Source of the DNA: Deltaproteobacteria bacterium UBA2221
GTDB taxonomy: Bacteria; Desulfobacterota; Syntrophorhabdia; Syntrophorhabdales; WCHB1-27
Assembly: GCA_002328485.1 (NCBI GenBank)
Contig: DCUF01000083.1
Coordinates: 49,863-81,856, forward strand
Reading direction: 5' to 3'
Length of the DNA: 31,994 bases
Part shown: in pieces, positions 21,790-29,470 of the stretch
How positions within the stretch are numbered: the first letter of the stretch is position 1
How the letters are laid out: each line of letters opens with the position of its first letter
Notes under the pieces: model-generated
Databases searched by the model: none
Seen by the model: only the letters and a program-made list of their open reading frames with translations
What the model was told of the DNA's origin: nothing
Translations under genes and position numbers: made by a program

Positions 21790-21890
21790 TAGGGACCTCC
21801 TACGAGGTGTACTACGGGCTTACAGGCCCTCAACCATCACGACAGACGGAGCAGGATATCCACCTTAAGCCGGCCTCATAATGGTCTTGA
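21790..21890. other. Probable junction DNA beyond the IS256 fragment
   Basis: About 100 bases between the transposase fragment and the end of the proline-repeat gene. I see no terminal inverted repeat, target duplication or gene. Confidence 0.3.
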
Positions 21891-22017
21891 CTATGGGGGT
21901 AGGGTCAGAATCAAGGCAGGAAGGGGAAACGCATAGCGTGTCATCGTACCACCTCGTCCCTCGACGGTGATCGTGAAAAGACCGCCATCGAGAGATTCAG
22001 AGCCCGACCAGACCGGC

Positions 22018-22380
22018 TCAACGGGAGGGTGGTGTCGGCATCGGTTCAGGCATTGCACCCTTCTGGGTTGGGTAAGGAAGAGGCTGAGGGACAGGAGAAA
22101 TACTCGGTGGTGTCGGGATCGGTTTAGGGGATATGCCACGCTGAGTTGGTTGAGGGACAGGTTGAGGTACAGGAGAACTACTCGGTGGTGTCGGGATCGG
22201 TTCAGGCATTGCACCCACCTGGCTTTGGAAACCGCCACGTTCTGGACCTCCCTGAGCAGCGAACTGCATACCTGCCTGGGAACCGGGAGCTAGATCTTGG
22301 GCATACACCCCCACCGCGGCGGTAAAGACACCAAAACAGACCACCACAATGGAAAACATCAACAGCATAGTTTTTTTCAT
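22018..22380 (-). CDS. Exported proline-rich tandem-repeat protein, frameshifted near its C terminus
   Basis: 120 residues from ATG 22380 (AAAGGGAGG upstream). Residues 1-28 are a signal peptide (KKTMLLMFSIVVVCFGVFTAA, cleavage near VYA-Q). After a Gln/Gly-rich linker, residues 56-119 consist of two full 26-residue repeats and half of a third, built on GAMPEPIPTPPSSSPVPQP and PTQR units. The frame ends at TGA 22018. In the next frame the sequence continues sensibly, PPVEPVWSGSESLDGGLF and ITVEGRGGTMTRYAFPLP, to TAG at 21891, so one extra C in CACCACCCTCCCGTT near 22025 seems to have cut off a 43-residue C-terminal part. It would be an extended, cell-envelope-located protein of unknown function. 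A read error at the C runs is possible. Confidence 0.75.
   Translation of the reverse strand: MKKTMLLMFSIVVVCFGVFTAAVGVYAQDLAPGSQAGMQFAAQGGPERGGFQSQVGAMPEPIPTPPSSSPVPQPVPQPTQRGISPKPIPTPPSISPVPQPLPYPTQKGAMPEPMPTPPSR
22024..22215 (-). repeat. 78-bp tandem repeats, about 2.5 copies
   Basis: Three successive units encode residues 56-81, 82-107 and 108-119 of the proline-rich exported protein. Units one and two differ at several positions, while units one and three are more alike, consistent with past recombination. Confidence 0.85.
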
Positions 22381-22871
22381 GTCTCGTTCCTCCCTTTCAT
22401 CTTTGATGTGTCTTAGAAACAGATATTTCCTTGGTTATCCCAAAAGTGCACTCTTCCAGCCCATAGGACCCCCGATCTGCTGCACCTTGTTGCGTGTACG
22501 GACCGATCCCTTCTATGCAACAACCTCCTTGTTCAATCTTAGTGTAAGACAGGGATCCCCGTGGGTCAACGGCCCATAATGCATGGCGCAGACCAGACCA
22601 AATCCTGGTCCGAAGAGAAGGACTGCCGCCGCGTCTTCCCTGTCCTCGATTATCACGACAGGGAAGTCATGGGCCATAGATGCCATAAAGACGGCACAGC
22701 TCCAGCAAGCCCTTTTTTCCGGGCGGGCGAGAGTAACGGTAAATAGACACCAGATGTGGTATCATAGTTCACACTTCCACCTTTACTCTTCATTTGTGCC
22801 GTTTTCACTTTGGATGGTTGTCTCAGGGAGTCAAAATAGATCGGGCGGCTTGTATTGCCCAAGGAGGATTT
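22381..22871. other. 491-bp stretch with an IS3-type fragment
   Basis: This lies between the divergent proline-repeat gene and the PC4-like gene. Apart from the transposase remnant at 22561-22746, I see no gene. A minus-strand frame that runs from 23189 to 22653 is rejected as antisense to the PC4-like gene. Confidence 0.4.
22561..22746 (+). pseudogene. Fragment of an IS3-family transposase (rve domain)
   Basis: A 61-codon open frame contains ADQTKSWSEEKDCRRVFPVL and then DYHDREVMGHRCHKDGTA. This follows the IS3-family OrfB pattern in which D-x-T-K/Y is the first catalytic Asp and is followed by a strand with V-x-D-x-x-D-R-x-x-x-G. Nothing upstream or downstream restores a full transposase, and the frame has no ribosome binding site. 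I read it as an old insertion remnant; the similarity is short. Confidence 0.5.
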
Positions 22872-23102
22872 ATGCTTATTGGCAAGATTAATGACAAAGC
22901 CAGGCAGAAGATACTGGTCACGCTCAAGATGATAAAGCGTACAGAAATGATCGATCTCAGAATTCACTCTATCAACGATAACGGCCAGTTCGTTGAGACG
23001 AAAAGCGGCATTTCGTTTACCCTCGATCAGGCGAAACAGGCCGCCGAGCTCTTGCTTGCAGGCTGCGAAAAACTGCTGTCTTCCAGAGGTATACCGGCAT
23101 GA
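22872..23102 (+). CDS. PC4/p15-like transcriptional coactivator family protein
   Basis: 76 residues from ATG 22872, with AAGGAGGA at 22861-22868 deciding the start. The sequence KARQKILVTLKMIKRTEMIDLRIHS followed by GQFVETKSGISFTLDQAKQAAELL matches the bacterial YdbC/PC4 fold: two or three beta strands (V-x-L-K-x-x-K-x-x-x-x-D-I-R) then K-K-G-I-x-L and a final amphipathic helix. Family members bind single-stranded DNA as dimers and are suspected to act in transcription or replication, with function in bacteria poorly known. Its stop overlaps the ATG of the downstream CBM48 gene (ATGA), suggesting coupled translation. Confidence 0.82.
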   Translation: MLIGKINDKARQKILVTLKMIKRTEMIDLRIHSINDNGQFVETKSGISFTLDQAKQAAELLLAGCEKLLSSRGIPA

Positions 23103-23662
23103 CGGCGCCCTGGCTGGTTTTGGGCGGCAGTGACCACCGGATTCCCTCGCGATCTCGGCTATGGCTGGACTTTGCATTTCTCCTTGCACCTCCCGTTTTT
23201 GATAATCACGTCGCGGGTGCTTTGAAACCAGCGAAGGAAATGGGGGAGGGATCTGGTAATACCACGAACGTGAGGGAACCGAAAAAGGACGACGGACGGA
23301 AACCGACCGGGACGCGCAGGGCGAAAAAAGAGCAACCCATCAAACAGGTCAAAGCCAGGTCGAGATCAAGGGCCCGTAAGGCCGATGGGACGTCTCAAAT
23401 AATCGGTAAGGTCATAACTTTTACGCTTGAAGCCCCCGGTGCAAGCGAGGTCTTCCTCGCAGGATCTTTTAATGGATGGGACCGTCGAGCCACGCCACTC
23501 AAGCAGAATCAGCAGGGGGCCTGGGCCTGTGTGGTCAGCGTTGAGCCGGGAGAGCACCAGTACCGATTTGTGGTTGACGGAGAGTGGCGCGGCGACCCTC
23601 TCAATCCACACACATGCCGCAATGGGTTAGGGACGGAGAACTGTGTGTTGATAGTTGAGTAG
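23099..23662 (+). CDS. CBM48/AMPK glycogen-binding-domain protein
   Basis: 187 residues if started at ATG 23099, which overlaps the previous stop codon; ATG 23240 (GAAGGA upstream) would give 140 residues and may be the true start, because residues 1-47 of the long form look unlike protein. A long basic linker (KKDDGRKPTG, RRAKKEQPIKQ, ARSRSRARK) leads to a C-terminal E-set domain of about 85 residues: VTFTLE-type strand, ASEVFLAGSFNGWDRRATPL, GAWACVVSVEPGEHQYRFVVDGEWRGDP and NGLGTENCVLIVE. The W-D and Y-x-F-x-V-D-G-x-W residues that stack on glucose chains in AMPK-beta-type domains are kept. There is no catalytic domain, so it probably tethers a partner to glycogen or another alpha-glucan. 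Partner unknown. Confidence 0.85.
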   Translation: MTAPWLVLGGSDHRIPSRSRLWLDFAFLLAPPVFDNHVAGALKPAKEMGEGSGNTTNVREPKKDDGRKPTGTRRAKKEQPIKQVKARSRSRARKADGTSQIIGKVITFTLEAPGASEVFLAGSFNGWDRRATPLKQNQQGAWACVVSVEPGEHQYRFVVDGEWRGDPLNPHTCRNGLGTENCVLIVE

Positions 23663-23901
23663 TAACGTTCGTTCGATGCCTCACCCGAGACGCCACCCTT
23701 TTCTGTGAAGGATGATCACGAAAGAGGCACGACGCAGATCTGGGTGCTATTTCGACAGAACTGATCTGATGGTGAGGTGTGCCCGCACGTTTCGCTTTCG
23801 AAAACACTTCTGACTCGGTATTCTGTAGGTATTCATGAGGGAAAGCAAACGCTGTCACTTCTCGATCACAGGTACTTGAGCGTCAGCCCTACGCGAACGT
23901 C

Positions 23902-26487
23902 ATGCCTGCCTATCCCATCGCCCATATCCTTCCAGAGCTGACAGCGGCAGTCTCCAGCCGACCGGCGATCGTGCTTCAGGCCCCGCCTGGCTCAGGCAAA
24001 ACAACCCGCGTCCCCCTGGCCCTCTTAAAGGCCATGTCCTCAACGCAGGGGCGGATCATCATGCTTGAACCACGGCGGATCGCGGCGGTGGCAGCGGCCC
24101 GCTGGATGGCTCACCTTCTCGGAGAACCGGTGGGCAAGACCATCGGCTACGCTATCCGCTTCGATCGCAGAATTTCAAGGGACACCCGTCTCGAAGTAGT
24201 CACCGAAGGCATCCTCACCCGGCGCCTTATCGACGACCCTGCGTTGGATGGGGTGGCCATGATCATCTTCGACGAGTTCCACGAACGGAGTTTGCAAGCC
24301 GACTTGGCCCTGGCCCTGAGCCTCGATATCCAGCGGGGCCTCAGGGAGGACCTCAAGATCCTGGTCATGTCGGCGACGATTGATACGGCAGCCATAGCCG
24401 GCATCCTGGGCGGCGCTCCCGTCGTCGCGACGGACGGTGAGGGTTTTCCCGTGGCCGAGCATTTTCTCTCCCATGAGGAACGGCTGAGAGATAAAGACCG
24501 ACCTTTCGAAGATCTCCTCTTCTCTACGGTACGCCGCGCCTTAAGGGATACAACGGGAGACATCCTCGTCTTCCTGCCAGGGGCGGCAGAGATTAACCGG
24601 GCCGAGGCAGCCCTCCAGGACATGGCCGCCGGATGGGACAAACCCTTCTCTCTCCACCCCCTTTATGGCGATCTGCCTTTTGAGGAGCAGGAACGGGCCA
24701 TCATGCCGGGGGCGGCACGCAAGATCGTCCTGGCGACGAATATTGCCGAAACAAGTCTCACCATTGAGGGCGTTCGGGTCGTGATCGACAGCGGCCAAGT
24801 CCGAAGGCTTGTCCACGACCCGGCAACAGGCATGAACCGCCTTGTGACGACGACGACATCCAGGGCCTCTGCCATACAACGCCAGGGCCGGGCAGGCCGT
24901 CTCGGGCCGGGTACCTGCTATCGCTTGTACGGCCGCCACACGTACGACTCCATGATCCCCTTCGACCCTCCCGAGATCACCGCCTCTGATCTTTCCTCTC
25001 TGGTGCTGGATCTCGCGACCTGGGGGGTAACGGACCCCTCGACCTTGGCCTGGCTCGATCCGCCGCCGCAAGGATCCTGGGAAAGGGCCCGGGGCCTCCT
25101 TCAGGATCTGGATGCCCTTGAGCCTGACGGCAGGGCTACCCTCATAGGCCGCGCCACGGCCCATCTTCCCCTTCACCCGCGTCTCGGGCGGATGCTTCTG
25201 CGGGCAGCAGATTTGGGGCACCTTCCCCTGGGCGCAGACCTCGCCGCCCTCCTTTCCGAACGGGACATCATCCTCCGCAACTATAGGGGGGACATTCCTC
25301 GAAGCGGTGTGTCACCCTTCCGGGCTTGCCAGGACATTCCTGGGAGGGGAGCGGATATCAGTGAACGTCTCTCGATACTTCAGCGCTGGCGCAAGGAGAA
25401 GCAGGCTCCGACGGGTACGGATCCTTGGGCCCTGCGATCCGCGGAACGAGTGGCGGAGCAGCTTAAGAAACTTGCAGTATCTGAGGCAGGGCGGGTGGTG
25501 AGCAGAGATAAAGGTGACACCCTCTCCTCCCTTCTCCTCCACGCCTATCCGGACAGGATCGCCCACAGACGAGGAGGGGGAGAAGGCCGGTACCTGCTGT
25601 CCCAGGGGAAAGGGGTGCGCCTTCCCCCTGGAAGCCCTCTCGGGGCGCATCCCTTCCTTGTAGCCGTCCATCTGGACAGCGGCGGAAATACGGAAGGAAG
25701 GATCCATGTGGCTGAGCCTGTCGCCGAGGAAACCGTCAGGAAGGAGATGGAGACCCATATACAGACCATACGACGGGTGGAATGGGACCGGCAGGAGGGA
25801 CGGATTGTCTCCTTTATAACCGAGAAACTGGGGGCGCTGACCCTATCGGCAGCACCTTTCGTTGCCCCCGATGAAGAGGTCACCCCGATCCTCTGTCAAG
25901 CCATCCGCTCGAGAGTCGCCTCCTTGACCTTCAGGGAAGATGTCAGGCAGTTTCAGGGCAGGGTCGCTTTCATAAAGAGAGTCTTCCCTGCAGAGGACTG
26001 GCCTGATATGAGCGAAGAAGCCCTGGTGTTGTCCCCTGAAGGCTGGCTTTCCCCCTGGCTTCGGGGCATCAGAACAGGAGAGCAGCTTGGCGGGCTCTCG
26101 CTTCTTCCGGCCCTCAGGGCACTCCTTTCCCCGAAACACGCTTACCGTCTTGACAAAGACGCCCCGGCAACGATGGTGGTCCCCAGCGGTCGCACCATTG
26201 CTCTGAACTATGCTGCCGGGGAATTGCCCATTCTGGCGGTCAAGCTCCAGGAACTCTTCGGCCTTGCCACAACACCCGCCGTGGCAGGCGGACAGGTTGC
26301 TGTCGTCGTTCATCTTCTGTCTCCCGCGGGGCGTCCGGTTCAGATCACCCGGGACCTAAAGGGGTTCTGGGAAAACGGCTACCCTCAGGTGAAAAAGGAA
26401 TTGCAGGGACGCTATCCGAAACACCCCTGGCCGGACAATCCACGGAACGCCGTGCCTACCCACAAAACATCTCGAAAAATAGAATGA
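23902..26487 (+). CDS. hrpB: DEAH-type ATP-dependent helicase HrpB
   Basis: 861 residues from ATG 23902; the length is slightly longer than usual (about 810-840). Motifs in order: LQAPPGSGKTTRVPLAL (motif I, about residue 26), EPRRIAAVAAARWMA (Ia), FDEFHERSLQADLALAL (motif II, the HrpB variant of DEAH, about residue 120), VMSATID (III), VFLPGAAEI (IV), LATNIAETSLTIEGV (V) and QRQGRAGRLGPGTCYRLY (VI). A helicase-associated region and the HrpB-specific C-terminal domain follow, ending with GRPVQITRDLKGFWENGYPQVKKELQGRYPKHPWPD, which is diagnostic for the family. It is an RNA/DNA-dependent ATPase of unclear biological role. It appears monocistronic. Confidence 0.96.
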   Translation: MPAYPIAHILPELTAAVSSRPAIVLQAPPGSGKTTRVPLALLKAMSSTQGRIIMLEPRRIAAVAAARWMAHLLGEPVGKTIGYAIRFDRRISRDTRLEVVTEGILTRRLIDDPALDGVAMIIFDEFHERSLQADLALALSLDIQRGLREDLKILVMSATIDTAAIAGILGGAPVVATDGEGFPVAEHFLSHEERLRDKDRPFEDLLFSTVRRALRDTTGDILVFLPGAAEINRAEAALQDMAAGWDKPFSLHPLYGDLPFEEQERAIMPGAARKIVLATNIAETSLTIEGVRVVIDSGQVRRLVHDPATGMNRLVTTTTSRASAIQRQGRAGRLGPGTCYRLYGRHTYDSMIPFDPPEITASDLSSLVLDLATWGVTDPSTLAWLDPPPQGSWERARGLLQDLDALEPDGRATLIGRATAHLPLHPRLGRMLLRAADLGHLPLGADLAALLSERDIILRNYRGDIPRSGVSPFRACQDIPGRGADISERLSILQRWRKEKQAPTGTDPWALRSAERVAEQLKKLAVSEAGRVVSRDKGDTLSSLLLHAYPDRIAHRRGGGEGRYLLSQGKGVRLPPGSPLGAHPFLVAVHLDSGGNTEGRIHVAEPVAEETVRKEMETHIQTIRRVEWDRQEGRIVSFITEKLGALTLSAAPFVAPDEEVTPILCQAIRSRVASLTFREDVRQFQGRVAFIKRVFPAEDWPDMSEEALVLSPEGWLSPWLRGIRTGEQLGGLSLLPALRALLSPKHAYRLDKDAPATMVVPSGRTIALNYAAGELPILAVKLQELFGLATTPAVAGGQVAVVVHLLSPAGRPVQITRDLKGFWENGYPQVKKELQGRYPKHPWPDNPRNAVPTHKTSRKIE

Positions 26488-26566
26488 GAGAAGCGCTGCC
26501 GGTTACCACGCTCACAATTCGTGGGAGAAGGAAACTAATTGCGAATGAAAGCGTTTCCATTACCTG

Positions 26567-26598
26567 TTGAACCTCGTTATATAGAATGGTATATAACG
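26567..26598 (+). promoter_or_regulatory. Promoter with overlapping ModE-type operator for the molybdate/tungstate transporter
   Basis: TTGAAC (26567-26572) and TATATA (26590-26595) are separated by exactly 17 bases. Overlaid on spacer and -10 is a perfect inverted repeat, CGTTATATA (26575-26583), six bases, TATATAACG (26590-26598), which matches the CGxTATATA-N6-TATATxxCG pattern of ModE binding sites. A bound repressor would directly block RNA polymerase. It lies 36 bases before the substrate-binding-protein start. No modE gene is in the window. Confidence 0.8.
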
Positions 26599-26633
26599 CA
26601 CATGAAGGGAAGCCTACCCGGGAGGTAGCGTTG

Positions 26634-27488
26634 ATGAGTCGTGCTTTGCGTATACTCCTTTGCTGTTTGGGAATGTCACTTTTCGGTTGCCCGAGTTTCA
26701 GCTTTGGGCAGGAACTTTTTATTTTCGCCGGCGCCGCAAGCAAGCCCCCAACAGAGGAAGCAGCCAAGGCCTTTGAGAAAAAGACGGGCGCGAAGGTTAA
26801 TGTTACCTTCGGAGGATCGGGCTTTGTTCTCTCCCAAATGAGCCTCGCGAAGAAGGGGGATATCTATTTTCCCGGCTCCTCCGATTACATGGAAATCGCC
26901 AAAAAAAAGGGTCTTGTCTTTCCAGAAACAGAGAAGTACGTCGTGTACCTTGTTCCAGCAATAAACGTGTGGAGAGGAAACCCGAAAGGAGTCAAAACAT
27001 TGCGCGACCTTACCAACCCCGGGCTTCGCGTAGCCATCGCCAATCCCGAAGGGGTCTGCGTCGGTCTCTACGCGGTGGAGATCGTAGAGAAGAACTTTAC
27101 TCCAGAAGAAAGGGCCGCCTTCAGAAAAAACCTCGTCAATTATACGGAGAGCTGCGAGAAAACGGCCACCGCTATTTCACTCAAGGCCGCTGACGCGGTC
27201 ATAGGATGGGAAGTCTTCCAGCATTGGGACCCTGAACGTATAGAGACAGTCCCTCTTAAAAAACATGAAGTAGCGCGTATCGGTTACATCCCTATAGCGG
27301 TGGCGAAGTTCACCACAAACCGCCCTCTGGCCCAGAAGTTCATCCAGTTCCTCCTTTCCGATGAAGGCAAGGCCTTCTTCAGGAAGTACCATTACTTTCT
27401 CAACCCCGAAGAAGCGTCAGCATGGATCGGCGAAAAGAAACCGGTGGGTGGAGAGTACACGGTTCCAGGAGAGTGGGCAGCCAAATGA
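26634..27488 (+). CDS. Molybdate/tungstate ABC transporter, substrate-binding protein
   Basis: 284 residues from ATG 26634, with GGGAGG at 26620-26625. The signal peptide (SRALRILLCCLGMSLFGCPSFSFG) could be cleaved before Gln (SFG-Q) or, less typically, at LFG-C as a lipoprotein. The mature protein is a ModA-like periplasmic binding protein: LFIFAGAASKPPTEEAAKAF, VNVTFGGSGFVLSQM (oxyanion-binding Ser/Gly loop), GDIYFPGSSDYM, YLVPAINVWRGNPKGVKTL, GLRVAIANPEGVCVGLYA and the C-terminal lobe with ADAVIGWEVF and LAQKFIQFLLSDEGKAFF. It captures molybdate or tungstate; sequence alone does not tell which. It is the first gene of a three-gene operon, overlapping the permease gene by four bases (ATGA). 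Confidence 0.9.
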   Translation: MSRALRILLCCLGMSLFGCPSFSFGQELFIFAGAASKPPTEEAAKAFEKKTGAKVNVTFGGSGFVLSQMSLAKKGDIYFPGSSDYMEIAKKKGLVFPETEKYVVYLVPAINVWRGNPKGVKTLRDLTNPGLRVAIANPEGVCVGLYAVEIVEKNFTPEERAAFRKNLVNYTESCEKTATAISLKAADAVIGWEVFQHWDPERIETVPLKKHEVARIGYIPIAVAKFTTNRPLAQKFIQFLLSDEGKAFFRKYHYFLNPEEASAWIGEKKPVGGEYTVPGEWAAK

Positions 27489-28261
27489 GTTTTAAGAGGC
27501 TGGCCATCGCGTTCAGCGTTTCCGTCTTTGTCGTCTATGCGGGGCTCATCCTTTCTCTCTTCTACTTCTACCAGGGTACCCTCTTTGTGACGACACTCTT
27601 TTCCGAGAGAACACTTTTTTCCCTACGCCTAAGTCTCACCGCCGCAACCATTGCCACGGCTATCTCGGTCTTCTTTGCCGTTCCTTCTGCCTATGCCCTT
27701 TCGCGCTATCAGTTCTTTGGCAGGCAGGTTATCGACACCCTCCTGGAACTCCCCATGATCGTCTCGCCCGTAGCCTTGGGGGCCATGATTCTCATCTTCT
27801 TCAATACGCCTCCCGGACAATTACTCCAGGATCGGGGGATACCGTTTGTCTTTTCCATATACGGAATCATCCTCGCCCAGTTTGTTACGACGGTGGGGAT
27901 AGCTATACGACTCATAAAAGCCTCTATGGACGAAATACCGAGGCGTTACGAAGAGGTGGCCAAGACCCTCGGCGCCTCGCCCCCGAAGGCCTTTTTAACC
28001 GTTGTTCTTCCCTTGAGCAGACGGGGAATCATTACGTCGGCAGTTCTGACCTGGGCAAAGGCCGTGGGAGAGTTCGGAGCGACAATCACGGTCGCCGGAT
28101 CAATGGCCATGAAGACGGAGACCCTTCCCATCGCCATATTCATGAGGCTGGCCAGCGCGGACATAGAGGGAACAGCCGTGCTGGTCCTTATCCTGATCGG
28201 CATCGGCCTGGGAATCCTGTACGGGGTAAGGCTTCTCGCGCGCACGAGATCGTACGTATAG
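27485..28261 (+). CDS. Molybdate/tungstate ABC transporter, permease
   Basis: 258 residues from ATG 27485, whose bases overlap the stop of the binding-protein gene (ATGA), giving coupled translation. It has about six hydrophobic segments, beginning RLAIAFSVSVFVVYAGLIL and including SLRLSLTAATIATAISVFFAVPSAYALSR-like and YGIILAQFVTTVGIAI. The EAA loop that contacts the ATPase is clear: YEEVAKTLGASPPKAFLTVVLPLSRRGI. AVGEFGATITVAGS is typical of ModB/CysT-like permeases. It forms the inner-membrane channel of the transporter, presumably as a dimer. Regulation is shared with the operon promoter and its ModE-type operator. Confidence 0.92.
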   Translation: MSFKRLAIAFSVSVFVVYAGLILSLFYFYQGTLFVTTLFSERTLFSLRLSLTAATIATAISVFFAVPSAYALSRYQFFGRQVIDTLLELPMIVSPVALGAMILIFFNTPPGQLLQDRGIPFVFSIYGIILAQFVTTVGIAIRLIKASMDEIPRRYEEVAKTLGASPPKAFLTVVLPLSRRGIITSAVLTWAKAVGEFGATITVAGSMAMKTETLPIAIFMRLASADIEGTAVLVLILIGIGLGILYGVRLLARTRSYV

Positions 28262-28285
28262 AATCGAAAGAGAAGGTGGTATCTC

Positions 28286-29335
28286 ATGCCGCTCATAGAA
28301 CTCAAGAGGGTGTCCAAATATGTTCTTCGCGATGTAGACCTCACCATCAAAGACAAGGAGATTCTCGTTCTTGTGGGACCAAACGGGGCGGGGAAGTCCA
28401 CGGTACTCAATGTCATTGCAGGGCTGGTTGATTATGAGGGGGAGACTTACTTTGATGGAAAGAACATGGACCGTATACCAACCCATAAGCGAGGCGTGGG
28501 GTACCTATTTCAAGACCTGGCACTCTTTCCTCACCTTACGGTAGAGGACAACATCGCCTACGGCCTGAAGGTGCAGGGGTATAAGGATGCTGTTATAAAA
28601 AGGAGGGTTGCGGAGCTCTTGAATGCCCTCCATATCGGCAAGCTGAAGGGGCGATACCCCGCAAATCTGAGCGGCGGCGAAAAACAGAGGGTTGCCCTCG
28701 CTCGTGCAATCGCTTCCTTTCAAAAAATCCTTCTTCTTGATGAACCCACGGCCAGTCTCGACGCCCAGACCGCGAAGTATCTGAGAACGGAACTCTGCGG
28801 TCTGCTAAGGCAACTGGAAATAACCGCGATATTCGTGACCCACGACCTACTCGGCGCAGAAGAGGTTGCCGACAGGATCGCCATCATCCACAAGGGACAG
28901 ATTGAACAGGTCTCATCACCCCAGGATATTCTCTTCCAGCCCAAGACGGACACCGTTTACGAATTTATAGGTATGCCCAATATTCTGAACTGCGATGGAT
29001 GCCATGTCCTTTCTTCGGGATTGGTCGAAGTCACGTCCGGCGATATGCGGATGGTTCTCCCTTATGAAGGAGATGTCATACGTAAGATCGCAATCGCGCC
29101 CCATGACATCTATCTTTCCGACACCAAACCGCCGGGGCCGGCCTTAAACCGGTATACGGGAAGGGTTAGCGAGATTATTTCGCTGCGCACCGTGGTCAGG
29201 GTCAGGGTTCAGATTGGACGAAACAGCTTGATGGCTGAAATGCCAAAGGAGGCATTCGACGAGATGAATCTTGGAGTTGGAGACGAGGCCTTTGTTATCG
29301 TGAAATTGAGAAGGTTGAGATACTTTCAGACATGA
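28286..29335 (+). CDS. Molybdate/tungstate ABC transporter, ATP-binding protein with TOBE domain
   Basis: 349 residues from ATG 28286 (GAAGGTGG upstream), 24 bases after the permease gene. The nucleotide-binding domain is complete: Walker A GPNGAGKST, Q-loop YLFQDLALFPH, signature LSGGEKQRVALARA, Walker B ILLLDEPTASLD, and the switch His in VTHD. Residues after about 235 form a regulatory part ending in a TOBE-like barrel (RYTGRVSEIISLRTVVRVRVQIG and FDEMNLGVGDEAFVIVKL), the module that senses molybdate or tungstate in ModC/WtpC proteins. It powers import at the inner face of the membrane. Operon position and TOBE domain agree with the ModE-type operator upstream. Confidence 0.93.
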   Translation: MPLIELKRVSKYVLRDVDLTIKDKEILVLVGPNGAGKSTVLNVIAGLVDYEGETYFDGKNMDRIPTHKRGVGYLFQDLALFPHLTVEDNIAYGLKVQGYKDAVIKRRVAELLNALHIGKLKGRYPANLSGGEKQRVALARAIASFQKILLLDEPTASLDAQTAKYLRTELCGLLRQLEITAIFVTHDLLGAEEVADRIAIIHKGQIEQVSSPQDILFQPKTDTVYEFIGMPNILNCDGCHVLSSGLVEVTSGDMRMVLPYEGDVIRKIAIAPHDIYLSDTKPPGPALNRYTGRVSEIISLRTVVRVRVQIGRNSLMAEMPKEAFDEMNLGVGDEAFVIVKLRRLRYFQT

Positions 29336-29470
29336 CCCGTCGTAGGAAAGCGTCGGCTATAGGGAGCACACGTATCGTCCCAAGAATCGTTCTGCAGTTC
29401 ACCGCCCAACATCCCTAGAGGCAGTACCTTTCTGAAACCTGCTGACGATTACGGTCGCGCCCTAAACGAG

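Noticed and set aside
22653..23189. 178-codon minus-strand open frame
   Set aside because: It is antisense to the PC4-like gene and the start of the CBM48 gene, both with good sites and recognisable folds; no ribosome binding site or motif supports it.
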